In this document: positions 25,307-34,137 of the stretch, in pieces | Position numbering within the stretch: position 1 is the first letter of the stretch | Layout of the letters: each line of letters begins with the position of its first letter | Assembly (NCBI GenBank): GCA_002381645.1 | Contig: DFXE01000023.1 | Coordinates: 124,001-188,000 of the forward strand | Length of the DNA stretch: 64,000 nucleotides | Direction of reading: 5' to 3' | From: Bacteroidales bacterium UBA4116 | GTDB taxonomy: Bacteria; Bacteroidota; Bacteroidia; Bacteroidales; Tannerellaceae | Made by a program: the position numbers and the translations under genes | Notes under the pieces: model-generated | Database searches by the model: none | The model's input: the letters and a program-made list of their open reading frames with translations, nothing else | What the model was told of the DNA's origin: nothing

Positions 25307-27292
25307 ATGAAACATATAATAAAAATCATTGTATGCTTTCTCTTTATGGCTTCATGCCAAAAGAGTAAAGAAGAACGTAACGTGAAAGAAGTCGACATCT
25401 GCGTATATGGCGGAACAGCTTCAGGTGTAATTGCCGCTTACTCCGCAAAGAAAATGGGAAAATCCGTTTTACTAATTGAGCCCGGTAAATATCTGGGCGG
25501 TATGACCACAGGAGGGCTTGGATATACGGATATTGGAAATAAGTTTGCGGTTACAGGGTTGTCAAGATTATTTTACAGGAGAATCGGAGAGCATTATAAT
25601 AAATTGGAACAGTGGTCTTTCCCTCCAAGTGTTGCGACAAAAGAAATTAACCGGTTTATCAACGACGGCGATGTAGATGTTTTGTATAACCACCGTATTA
25701 CAGGTGCAGATAAAAGCGGGACAAGAATAATCTCCATTGTTCTGGAAAACTCTGGTAATCCACAAGCTTTACCGGTCATCATACGAGCGAAACAATTTAT
25801 TGATTGCTCTTATGAAGGAGATTTAATGGCACGTTCCAATGTTTCTTACTTTACAGGACGTGAAGATAATGCCCGGTTTGATGAAACATTAAATGGCGTG
25901 CAATTGCTCGATCAGCACCAGTTTCCTGACGGTATAGACCCCTACATCATCGAAGGAGTACCCGAAAGCGGATTGTGCTGGGGGATAAGTGAAGATACTT
26001 TATTACCTGATGGGACCGGAGACAAAAGCATCCAGGCTTATAATTTCAGGTTATGCCTGACAAATAATCCCGATAACCTGTGTCCGTTTGAGAAACCGGT
26101 ACGTTATGATCCCGCAAAATACGAACTTCTGGCCAGGGCAGTAAAAAAAATGCCTTTAGACATTCATCAGTATTTACTGATTAACCGGAATATGCCCGAT
26201 GCAAAACATGACGTCAACAACTGCGGCCCACTATCTACAGATATGATAGGTATGAACTTTCACTATCCGGAAGCAGATTACGCTACTCGGGAAAAAATAT
26301 GGCAGGAGCATGTAGATTATACCAAAGGTTTGCTTTATTTTATGGCAAATGATGAAAAGATACCGGAAACATTAAGGAACCAGGTACGGCAATGGGGTTG
26401 GGCAAAAGACGAATTTACTGGTAATGATAATTTCCCTACCCAATTATATGTACGTGAAGCCAGGCGTTTACATGGAGAATACATTATGACACAGCATAAT
26501 TGCCAGGGACACGAAACAGTAGGCGACGGAGTGGGTATGGCCGCTTACGGAATGGATTCGCATAATTGCAGGCGGATAGTGGTCAATGGCATGGTAAAGA
26601 ATGAAGGAGATGTGCAATACCATGGTTTTGCTCCTTACCCGGTGTCATACAGAAGCTTGACACCCCGAAGAGAAGAGTGTACCAATCTGCTGGTTCCCGT
26701 ATGTATGTCGGCCACTCATATCGCCTATGGTTCTATCCGCATGGAACCTGTATTTATGGTGCTCGGACAATCGGCAGCAATAGCAGCATCCTTAGCTATT
26801 GATCAAAACAGTACGGTTCAGGAAGTTGATGTGACGGCACTGCGAAAAATATTAAAAAACAATCCCTACCTGGATGGAACCGTTCCGGAGATATTGGTGG
26901 ATGATACGGATATCGATAAAGTTAAACGTAGCGGCGACTGGAAAAAAAGTTTCGGGGGACATTATAAAACAAGTTTTGTTTATTCACCCAATCAGGCAAA
27001 TAACAACAAATATTCATTTCATCCCCATATAAAAGAGCCGGGTAAATATACCGTTTACTTTTATTGTACCGGATTAGCAGAGAAAGAATTACCGGATGTA
27101 TTATATTTGGACATTCATCATGCCGGTGGATCGGATACCGTAGCTGTCAATCCTAAGAAAGATAAAGGAGGATGGGCACAGCTGGGCAGCTATAATTTCA
27201 GTGGTGAAGCCGTTATTACGGTAAATGGCGAAAAGACCAAAGGACCGGTGTATGCAGATGCCATTCTTTTAATTCCTTTTGCAGTAAATTAA
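25307..27292 (+). CDS. exported FAD-dependent oxidoreductase lipoprotein with C-terminal golvesin-like domain
   Basis: A 661-residue protein with a lipoprotein signal (FMASC, Cys17), so it is membrane-anchored and probably surface or periplasm facing. Residues 30-60 form a Rossmann FAD-binding start (VYGGTASGVIAAYSAKKMGKSVLLIEP), followed by YLGGMTTGGLGYTD. The PF12831-type FAD oxidoreductase domain runs to about 520. It has NFRLCLTN, NFPTQLYVREARRLHGEY and a C-terminal RMEPVFMVLGQSAAIAASLAID flavin-contact motif. From about 540 to the end is a beta-sandwich (W-KKSFGGHYKTSFVYS...KYTVYFYCTG...GAVITVNG-like) of the golvesin/xanthan-lyase C-terminal type, possibly carbohydrate binding. It is a clear paralogue of the enzyme at 30325. 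Substrate is unknown; sugar oxidation is a guess from context. Confidence 0.8.
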   Translation: MKHIIKIIVCFLFMASCQKSKEERNVKEVDICVYGGTASGVIAAYSAKKMGKSVLLIEPGKYLGGMTTGGLGYTDIGNKFAVTGLSRLFYRRIGEHYNKLEQWSFPPSVATKEINRFINDGDVDVLYNHRITGADKSGTRIISIVLENSGNPQALPVIIRAKQFIDCSYEGDLMARSNVSYFTGREDNARFDETLNGVQLLDQHQFPDGIDPYIIEGVPESGLCWGISEDTLLPDGTGDKSIQAYNFRLCLTNNPDNLCPFEKPVRYDPAKYELLARAVKKMPLDIHQYLLINRNMPDAKHDVNNCGPLSTDMIGMNFHYPEADYATREKIWQEHVDYTKGLLYFMANDEKIPETLRNQVRQWGWAKDEFTGNDNFPTQLYVREARRLHGEYIMTQHNCQGHETVGDGVGMAAYGMDSHNCRRIVVNGMVKNEGDVQYHGFAPYPVSYRSLTPRREECTNLLVPVCMSATHIAYGSIRMEPVFMVLGQSAAIAASLAIDQNSTVQEVDVTALRKILKNNPYLDGTVPEILVDDTDIDKVKRSGDWKKSFGGHYKTSFVYSPNQANNNKYSFHPHIKEPGKYTVYFYCTGLAEKELPDVLYLDIHHAGGSDTVAVNPKKDKGGWAQLGSYNFSGEAVITVNGEKTKGPVYADAILLIPFAVN

Positions 27293-27310
27293 TTTTTCTG
27301 ATGATATACT

Positions 27311-30300
27311 ATGATAACACGAAGAGATTTTATTAAAATCACCACTGCCGGAGGTGCTTTAGCTTCTTTAGGAAAAGTTACCGATGCCAATGCTGTAATA
27401 CAACCTGTATTGCCTGATATGGATTTTGCCGGGGAAGATAAACGGGAAATTCCGGTAATAAAAGAGGTAGATTTGGTAGTGGCTGGGGGAAGTTCACGGG
27501 CAATAGCTGCGGCTGTTGCGGCAGCAAAGACAGGAAATAAAGTATTCCTTATTGCTTCGATGCCGTACCTGGGAGATGATATCTGCGGTTCTTTCTTATA
27601 TGAGAAAAATCCGGACGAAAACCTGCAAACGGCATTAGCACGTAAACTTTTTCATGGAAAAGAACTACCTGCTCCTTTACATGTAAAAACTGTTCTCGAA
27701 GATGAATTGATCGATAACGGGATAGATTTCCTTTACAGCAGTTATGTCACCAATGCAATTGTGGACTTATCCGGGAAAACGGCCGGCGTGGTGATAGCTA
27801 ACCGCTCAGGGCGTCAGGCAATTCGTTGTAAAGCAGTTATAGATGCGACACATTCGGCTTCGGTTGCCTCTTTGTTCGGAGTGGAATTTCATAAATTCCG
27901 CGCTGGCCTACAGGATTTCAACTATACGGTTGTCGGTAATAAAATAAAGCAGGCTCCCGAGATAAGAAAAACCGAAGTACTTCCCTTACCGGTTAAATTT
28001 AACGGGAAAACATATCCGGTAACCCGTTACACATTCCAGGTATTTTTAAAGGACAATTCATATGCAACGCTGATGGAAGTAGAACAGCTTGCCCGTACGA
28101 AAACGTGGGATCCGGATCAGGTGGACAGCTCCGATTTATTATGGTATATCCCTCAACAAACCATTAGAAGCCAACGCTCCTTTCAGGATGTTACAACCCA
28201 TATTCGTAAACTACCCGAAGAATCCTTTAAGCCCGGAACGGTAAATAATCTTTGGGTATTAGGCCCTTGTGCAGAGATAGCCCGTTCCGTAGCCGAATGG
28301 GTTATGCGGCCGGTAAATGCTTTGTTTCTGGGTGAAATACTTGGCGAAAGGATAGGAGAACAAATCAAAGACGTGCCGATGCCCGGGCAGGCCACTGTAA
28401 AACAACCGTCTGTATCCGGATACAACTATGGGAATATCGGGGAAATATTGCATCCTCTTCGAACATCAAGTCAAAAAGGATATATTGAATCCCCGTCCGG
28501 TGCACTTCCCGTTTTAGGGAGTTATGACGTTGTTGTCTTAGGCGGAGGGACGGCCGGAGCAGTTGCCGGAATTTCTTCGGCTAAACAGGGAGCAAAAACA
28601 TTGGTGCTGGAATACCTGCATGCGCTGGGTGGATTAAGTACGGTAGGAATGATCGGGCGATACTGGGACGGCTTCCGTGACGGTTATTCTTTTACGGTAG
28701 ATAAAGGAGTGCGTGATATGGCACCGGCAGATCATCCCCGGCAATTGGAAGACTGGAAAGAAGAATCGTTATCCGACTGGAAAACGGAATGGCTACGTAA
28801 AGAACTTTTACATGCCAAAGGAGAACTATGGTTTGGCGTTTTAGGATGCGGCGCAGTTGTAGAGAATAACCGGGTAAAAGGACTGGTGGTCGCTACTCCT
28901 TACGGCAGGGGGGTGATTCTTTCCAAAGTTTTGATCGATAGTACGGGAAGCGCTGATATAGCCATAGCGGCCGGCGCATCCTTTGATTATACCGGTAAGA
29001 AAACATTGGCGGTACAGGGTGCAGGAATGGGAAAAGCCGATCCGGGAGACTTTTATAATAATAACGACTGGCTCTTTATAGACGATACGGATATTTCCGA
29101 TGTTTCGCGGGCATATGTCCAGGGTAAAGTGAAATTAAAAGGACGGTACGATATGGTGAAAATTCCACAGACCCGCGAACGGCGGAGGGTGATCGGAGAA
29201 CATATCGTATCCGTATATGATGTGTTGAACCACCGTCGGTATCCCGATACCATTTCGTATCATAAAAGTTCGTTCGATACACATGGAATGATTGTAGATC
29301 CTTTTTTTATACTAAGCCCACCGATGGAACGGCATACCGTATATGATGCAGATGTCCCCTTACGCAGTTTATTGCCCAAAGGGCTGGAAGGTATCTTAAC
29401 CACCGGTTTAGGAGCAAGTGCACACAGGGATGCGATGCCTGTTATCCGTATGCAGCCCTGTCTTCAGAACCAGGGATATGCAGTCGGATATTTGTCGGCA
29501 ATGGCTGTCCGGGAAAATAAACCGCTTCGGAAAGTTGATATCAGGAAAATACAAAAGCATCTGGTCAGTATCGGAAACCTTCCGCAAAGAGTTCTTAATG
29601 ATAAGGAATTTAAAGGATTCAGTAACCGTGAAATGGACGATGCGGCAGAACAGGTTACGGATAATTATAAAGGACTCGAAATATTACTTACCGATCACGA
29701 GCGATGCATTAAACTAATGATTCAAAAGATTGAAAAGACCACCGATGCAAATAAGAAAGTTATTTATTCCAGTATCCTTTGCATGTTGGGAAATAAAACC
29801 TATACATCCATCTTAGCCGGTAAAATAAAGCAATACGATACATGGGATAAAGGATGGCATTATACCGGTATGCACCAGTTTGGAATGAGTCTGAGTCCGT
29901 TGGATGCACTTATCATCGCATTGGGGAATGCCAAAGACCCTTCCACGCTTTCCGTCGTTATGGAGAAGGCGAAACAATTGGAGCCGGAAGATTATTTCTC
30001 ACATTTCCGGGCGGTGGCAATGGCGGCGGAATCTATCAATAGCAACGAGGCTATACCGGTTTTAGCCGGTATGCTGACAGCTCCCGGAGTACGTTTTCAT
30101 GCGATTGATTCATATGCGGCAGCCAGGAACCGTACAGTTCCCGATATGAACGACGTAAGCACCCGCAATTATGCATTAAAGGAATTGCATATAGCCAGGG
30201 CGCTTTATTTATGCGGGGATCAGGACCGGCTGGGAGAGACAGTCCTAAGGCAATATGCAAACGGTTTGCAAGGACATTATGCACGTTATGCAAGTGAAAT

Positions 30301-30328
30301 ATTAAACTTAAAGCAGATAATACGATGA
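27311..30328 (+). CDS. Tat-exported tandem flavoprotein with C-terminal helical repeat
   Basis: A 1005-residue protein starting MITRRDFIKITTAGGALASL, a twin-arginine signal, which implies export in folded, cofactor-loaded form. It has two successive FAD-oxidoreductase-like regions. The first is at about 53-395 (VDLVVAGGSSRAIAAAVAAAKTGNKVFLIAS); its nucleotide loop is degenerate and it lacks the GG motif after the second strand. The second is at about 404-765, with a canonical VVVLGGGTAGAVAGISSAKQGAKTLVLEYLHALGGLST. From about 780 the sequence is helical with HEAT-like repeats (ILCMLGNKTYTSILAGKIKQ, FRAVAMAAESINSNEAIPVLAGML). The gene lies 18 nt after the previous flavoenzyme and overlaps the next by 4 nt, so the three are translationally coupled. 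The first domain may be structural. Function unknown. Confidence 0.75.
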   Translation: MITRRDFIKITTAGGALASLGKVTDANAVIQPVLPDMDFAGEDKREIPVIKEVDLVVAGGSSRAIAAAVAAAKTGNKVFLIASMPYLGDDICGSFLYEKNPDENLQTALARKLFHGKELPAPLHVKTVLEDELIDNGIDFLYSSYVTNAIVDLSGKTAGVVIANRSGRQAIRCKAVIDATHSASVASLFGVEFHKFRAGLQDFNYTVVGNKIKQAPEIRKTEVLPLPVKFNGKTYPVTRYTFQVFLKDNSYATLMEVEQLARTKTWDPDQVDSSDLLWYIPQQTIRSQRSFQDVTTHIRKLPEESFKPGTVNNLWVLGPCAEIARSVAEWVMRPVNALFLGEILGERIGEQIKDVPMPGQATVKQPSVSGYNYGNIGEILHPLRTSSQKGYIESPSGALPVLGSYDVVVLGGGTAGAVAGISSAKQGAKTLVLEYLHALGGLSTVGMIGRYWDGFRDGYSFTVDKGVRDMAPADHPRQLEDWKEESLSDWKTEWLRKELLHAKGELWFGVLGCGAVVENNRVKGLVVATPYGRGVILSKVLIDSTGSADIAIAAGASFDYTGKKTLAVQGAGMGKADPGDFYNNNDWLFIDDTDISDVSRAYVQGKVKLKGRYDMVKIPQTRERRRVIGEHIVSVYDVLNHRRYPDTISYHKSSFDTHGMIVDPFFILSPPMERHTVYDADVPLRSLLPKGLEGILTTGLGASAHRDAMPVIRMQPCLQNQGYAVGYLSAMAVRENKPLRKVDIRKIQKHLVSIGNLPQRVLNDKEFKGFSNREMDDAAEQVTDNYKGLEILLTDHERCIKLMIQKIEKTTDANKKVIYSSILCMLGNKTYTSILAGKIKQYDTWDKGWHYTGMHQFGMSLSPLDALIIALGNAKDPSTLSVVMEKAKQLEPEDYFSHFRAVAMAAESINSNEAIPVLAGMLTAPGVRFHAIDSYAAARNRTVPDMNDVSTRNYALKELHIARALYLCGDQDRLGETVLRQYANGLQGHYARYASEILNLKQIIR

Positions 30329-32187
30329 GAAAAAAACTATTCATTCTTTATTTCCTTTCCTCCGCATTCATCCTTTTCGGCCAGACGGAGTATGATTTGG
30401 TTATAGTGGGCGGAAACCCGGGAGGGATTATGGCGGCCATTTCTGCCGCCCGCCTGGGGAAAACATCCGTTATATTGGAACGGACCAACCATATAGGAGG
30501 GTTACCGGCTAACGGATTGGGAGCTACCGATATAGCCACCCGGAATGCAACGACCGGATTATTCCGTGAGTTTGTTAACCGGGTGAAGAAACATTACATG
30601 GATACATATGGCGAAAATTCAGAACAGGTAAAAGTCTGCAGTGACGGCTATCATTTCGAACCGTCTGTCGGAGCAAAAGTATTCGATGATATGCTGGGTG
30701 AACATACAACTCATATTACCATATTAAAGATGCGTCAGTTTGATGCGGAAGATGAGCATATCGTCATGAAAAATAACCGTATTGAAAAAATTCGTGTACT
30801 GAACCGGAGTTCGGGAGAAATGGAAGAATACAAAGGGCATATGTTTCTGGACGCTACTTATGAAGGCGATTTGGGCGCTACGGCAAAAGTACCGTTCCGT
30901 GTAGGGCGCGAAGGAAAAGACGAATTCGGTGAGCCGGGTGCCGGACGCGTTTATAAATACTGGCGAGGTCCGGAATGTGCAGGCAGCACTTTTCAGGAAG
31001 ATAATGCGGTGCAATCGTATAATTACAGGCTTTGCCTGACAAATGAGCCGGGGAACCGTGTAGAAATTAAAAAACCCGCGAATTACAACCGGGATGAATT
31101 TGCATCATTGGTTGAAGATATCTGGACAGGCCGCAATACGAATGTAAAGATGATGGATGTAACTCCCCGCATGATGGAAGAAAACCGTAAACATATCGAG
31201 GCCGGCAATCCCACCCGACTGCCCGGGGATATATGGGGAATTGCTAAAATTACCAATATAGTCCATGTCCCGAATAAAAAAACAGATGCCAACAATCAGC
31301 ATGACGCTTTTATCTCCACAGATTTACCCGAAGAAAACTGGCCCTGGCCAACATCGTCGTGGGAATGGAGGGATAAATTCGCAAAGCGGTTGAGGGAATA
31401 TACCGAAGGATTATTCTGGTTTGCGCAGAATGATCCCGAGCTTCCCCCGCATTACCGTAAAGCGGCAAAAGAATGGGGATTGGCAAAAGATGAATATACC
31501 GACAACGGAAACTTCCCCCGGCAGGTATATGTAAGGGAAGGACGCCGGTTTGAAGGAGCTTACTTTTTTACGGCAAATGATGCATTACCCATACACATCG
31601 GAGGGCGTCCGCCTGTTCATGATAGCAGCATCACGGCCGGTCATTATGCACTGGATTCGCACGCTGTACGAAAAAGGGAAAAAGGGCGTGTTCATCTGGA
31701 CGGATTTCTAAGTTACCCATCAGCCGTATATACGGTTCCCTATGGTGTAATAGTAGCCCGAGAAGTGGATAATTTGTTACTTCCCGTACCGGTTTCCGGA
31801 TCGCATATCGGATTTTCCACCCTGCGGATGGAGCCATGCTGGATGGCTATCGGACAGGCTGCAGGTATTGCTTCCGCATTGGCTATAGATGAAAAGGTGA
31901 AGGTGATCAATATTCCCGTTTGTAAGTTACAGGACGAATTGGTCAAACAAAAGGCTACGCTGATCTATTTTAAAGATGTAACAATAGACAACCCACATTT
32001 TGCCCTGCTGCAATATATGGGCCTTCGCGGATATTTACCCGGTTGGGAAGCAAAACCGGATGACGTGATTGAAAAAGAAACGCTCGCCCAATGGCAACAG
32101 CTCAGCGGGCACGATCTAAGCTTTGCGGAGTCCGGCAGAACCACCCGTTTAACCGTTTTACAGGAATTGTACAAAAAGATAAAATAA
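30325..32187 (+). CDS. exported FAD-dependent oxidoreductase
   Basis: A 620-residue protein with a Sec signal (MRKKLFILYFLSSAFILFGQ). The FAD-binding start is YDLVIVGGNPGGIMAAISAARLGKTSVILE (23-52), followed by HIGGLPANGLGATD. It shares with the enzyme at 25307 the blocks NYRLCLTN, EWGLAKDEYTDNGNFPRQVYVREGRRFEG and STLRMEPCWMAIGQAAGIASALAID, so both are members of one PF12831-type family. Instead of the golvesin-like domain, it ends with a short helical segment of about 80 residues. Its ATG overlaps the preceding stop (ATGA), coupling translation. With no glycoside hydrolase in this locus, the flavoenzymes are the only candidate catabolic enzymes. The catalytic substrate is unknown. Confidence 0.8.
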   Translation: MRKKLFILYFLSSAFILFGQTEYDLVIVGGNPGGIMAAISAARLGKTSVILERTNHIGGLPANGLGATDIATRNATTGLFREFVNRVKKHYMDTYGENSEQVKVCSDGYHFEPSVGAKVFDDMLGEHTTHITILKMRQFDAEDEHIVMKNNRIEKIRVLNRSSGEMEEYKGHMFLDATYEGDLGATAKVPFRVGREGKDEFGEPGAGRVYKYWRGPECAGSTFQEDNAVQSYNYRLCLTNEPGNRVEIKKPANYNRDEFASLVEDIWTGRNTNVKMMDVTPRMMEENRKHIEAGNPTRLPGDIWGIAKITNIVHVPNKKTDANNQHDAFISTDLPEENWPWPTSSWEWRDKFAKRLREYTEGLFWFAQNDPELPPHYRKAAKEWGLAKDEYTDNGNFPRQVYVREGRRFEGAYFFTANDALPIHIGGRPPVHDSSITAGHYALDSHAVRKREKGRVHLDGFLSYPSAVYTVPYGVIVAREVDNLLLPVPVSGSHIGFSTLRMEPCWMAIGQAAGIASALAIDEKVKVINIPVCKLQDELVKQKATLIYFKDVTIDNPHFALLQYMGLRGYLPGWEAKPDDVIEKETLAQWQQLSGHDLSFAESGRTTRLTVLQELYKKIK

Positions 32188-32194
32188 GTCTCTA

Positions 32195-32226
32195 CAAAGC
32201 ACCGGTAATCACTTACCGGTGCTTTG
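32195..32226 (+). terminator. strong hairpin ending the flavoenzyme operon
   Basis: CAAAGCACCGGTAA (32195-32208), loop TCAC, and TTACCGGTGCTTTG (32213-32226) form a perfect 14-bp stem 8 nt after the stop. There is no T-run after it; CGGTAAGAGATAAC follows instead. It may protect the 3' end or need Rho rather than act as a classic intrinsic terminator. Confidence 0.65.
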
Positions 32227-32263
32227 CGGTAAGAGATAACTTATACGCCATAAATATTTTGTG

Positions 32264-32271
32264 TAACTTTG
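32264..32271 (+). promoter_or_regulatory. -7 promoter box for hemW
   Basis: TAACTTTG matches TAnnTTTG. A start site near 32278 supports the ATG at 32289 and excludes longer reading-frame extensions upstream. Confidence 0.5.
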
Positions 32272-32288
32272 TTTGTAATTTCAATGAT

Positions 32289-33416
32289 ATGGCAGGCATT
32301 TATATTCATATTCCTTTTTGTTCTACCCGTTGTTTGTATTGTGATTTCTTCTCCAATACCCGGATGGAATATAAAGATTCGTTTTTGTCGGCCATAATTA
32401 AAGAGATCGAACTCAGGAAAGATTATCTGGACGGAGATAGCATTGATACTATTTACTTTGGAGGAGGTACACCTTCGCAGTTATCCGCAATTGATTTTCA
32501 AAAGATTTTTAATATGGTTTATTCTACTTTTACGATAAAGGACGATGCGGAAATAACCATCGAGGCAAATCCTGATGATATGACGGATGAATATATTTCT
32601 GCCCTTCAATACTTACCTTTTAACCGGATAAGTATGGGTGTCCAGAGTTTCAACGATAAAGACCTTCGTTTTCTGAACCGGCGGCATGATGTCGCACAGG
32701 CTATCCGTGCCGTATGTACCATCCAGGAAAAAGGATACGATAATATAAGCCTTGATTTAATGTACGGCTTACCCGGGCAAACCGTTGCGGATTGGGAAAA
32801 AAGCATCTCCGAAGCTATTCGTTTGAATATACCGCATATTTCGGCATATCATTTGATATATGAAGAGGGAACACCTCTTTACAGGCTGAAAGAGGCGGGA
32901 AAAGTCAGTCCCGTTGATGAAAACGTAAGCCTTCAATTTTTTAATACACTAATAGACAGGCTAACCGAAGCAGGATACATGCATTATGAAATATCCAATT
33001 TTGCCAAACCTGGCGCTATTTCCAGGCATAACAGTTCGTACTGGACAGGTAAGAAATATATCGGCATCGGGCCTTCCGCCCATTCCTATAATACCGGAAG
33101 CAGGCAATGGAATATATCTTCCCTTCCTTTATATATAAAAGGTATCGAAGTAAATGCGCCGGATATAGAGGTGGAAATGTTAAATAATAATAACAAGTAT
33201 AACGATTATATTATTACAGGTCTACGGACGATGTGGGGAATTAATATTTCCTATATTTTGACAAATTTTGGCAGAAAGATGCAAGACTATCTGCTTGAGC
33301 AAGCTGCCCCCGCTATTGACCGCGGTTTGCTCCGCAGGGAAGGTGACAAACTGTTATTTTCGAGGGAGGGATTATTCATATCCGACAGTATCATGAGTGA
33401 CCTTTTATGGGTGTAA
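32289..33416 (+). CDS. hemW: radical SAM heme chaperone HemW
   Basis: This gives 375 residues starting at the ATG at 32289 (MAGIYIHIPFCSTRCLYCDF). A much longer upstream frame exists but overlaps the preceding gene and hairpin. The radical SAM cluster motif CxxxCxxC is Cys11, Cys15, Cys18, with no extra Cys immediately after in CxxxCxxCxC form. This distinguishes HemW from oxygen-independent coproporphyrinogen dehydrogenase HemN. Other landmarks are FGGGTPS, ITIEANPDD, RISMGVQSF, LRFLNRRHD and DLMYGLPGQT. The C-terminal HemN_C domain contains YWTGKKYIGIGPSAHSY. The family acts as a heme chaperone rather than a porphyrinogen oxidase. It is monocistronic, between the flavoenzyme operon and the zeta-like gene. 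Confidence 0.92.
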   Translation: MAGIYIHIPFCSTRCLYCDFFSNTRMEYKDSFLSAIIKEIELRKDYLDGDSIDTIYFGGGTPSQLSAIDFQKIFNMVYSTFTIKDDAEITIEANPDDMTDEYISALQYLPFNRISMGVQSFNDKDLRFLNRRHDVAQAIRAVCTIQEKGYDNISLDLMYGLPGQTVADWEKSISEAIRLNIPHISAYHLIYEEGTPLYRLKEAGKVSPVDENVSLQFFNTLIDRLTEAGYMHYEISNFAKPGAISRHNSSYWTGKKYIGIGPSAHSYNTGSRQWNISSLPLYIKGIEVNAPDIEVEMLNNNNKYNDYIITGLRTMWGINISYILTNFGRKMQDYLLEQAAPAIDRGLLRREGDKLLFSREGLFISDSIMSDLLWV

Positions 33417-33466
33417 ATCTTTATACAAAACAGGCGTTTTGGATGACGAAATGCCTGAAATTAAGG

Positions 33467-33537
33467 ATATCTTATATTACATTTAAGATATATTTGAGTA
33501 AAAAATCTTTGTAATCTAAAACTATTATTTATATTTG
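33467..33537 (+). promoter_or_regulatory. promoter and dyad of the zeta-like gene pair
   Basis: TTTG at 33508-33511 and TATATTTG at 33530-33537, 18 nt apart, make one of the best -33/-7 matches in the window. A second TATATTTG lies at 33489-33496. ATATCTTA (33467-33474) and TAAGATAT (33484-33491) form a perfect 8-bp dyad that overlaps this upstream box and could be an operator. Confidence 0.55.
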
Positions 33538-33555
33538 CGTCGTTAATGTGAGAAG

Positions 33556-34137
33556 GTGCCATATTTGTATATCATATCAGGTTGCAATGGTGCGGGAAAG
33601 ACAACAGCGTCCTACACGATATTGCCGGAAATGCTAAAGTGTAAGGAATTTGTCAATTCTGATGAAATTGCAAAAGGACTTTCGCCCTTTAATTCCGACA
33701 GTATAGCTGTCGCAGTGGAAGCAGGCCGGATAATGCATAGACGAATAAAAGAGCTCATCGCCGCAGGTGAGACTTTTGCTTTGGAAACCACACTCGCCAC
33801 ACGTTCAGTAGTTAAATTGATGCAAAATGCACAAGAGAGAGGTTACTATGTAACATTGCTCTATTTCTGGTTGAATACACCGGATTTGGCTGTTGAACGG
33901 GTAAAAATGAGAGTTGCTGCCGGAGGGCACAACATTGCTGAAAGCACGATCCGCAGGCGTTATGATTCAGGGATACGTAACCTGTTTGAACTTTATCTTC
34001 CCTCCAGTGATTACTGGATGATAACAGACAACTCCATGTCGCCTATGGAAGTGATAGCAAAAGGATTTAAAAATGATAAAAAAGAAATATACAACCTCAG
34101 GGTTTTTAATAAACTTGAACAGTATCAGTATGAATGA
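33556..34137 (+). CDS. zeta-toxin-like P-loop kinase
   Basis: A 193-residue protein with a GTG start at 33556, placed about 13 nt after the predicted transcription start. The Walker A is GCNGAGKT (9-16). NSDEIAKGLSPF follows (34-45), with Asp36 in the place of the catalytic base of zeta/PezT UDP-N-acetylglucosamine kinases. Then come FALETTLATRS (lid or substrate region) and YFWLNTPDLAVERVKMRVAAGGHNI, holding the arginine-rich LID. Family members phosphorylate UDP-GlcNAc or a related metabolite, and some are toxic. The second gene overlaps its last 8 nt. It is not preceded by an epsilon or PezA-type antitoxin, so toxin status is uncertain; a housekeeping metabolite kinase is the alternative. 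Confidence 0.75.
   Translation: MPYLYIISGCNGAGKTTASYTILPEMLKCKEFVNSDEIAKGLSPFNSDSIAVAVEAGRIMHRRIKELIAAGETFALETTLATRSVVKLMQNAQERGYYVTLLYFWLNTPDLAVERVKMRVAAGGHNIAESTIRRRYDSGIRNLFELYLPSSDYWMITDNSMSPMEVIAKGFKNDKKEIYNLRVFNKLEQYQYE

Noticed and set aside
32091..32288. N-terminal extension of hemW by 66 codons
   Set aside because: It overlaps the previous flavoenzyme gene and the perfect hairpin at 32195-32226; family proteins start at MAGIYIHIPFC.
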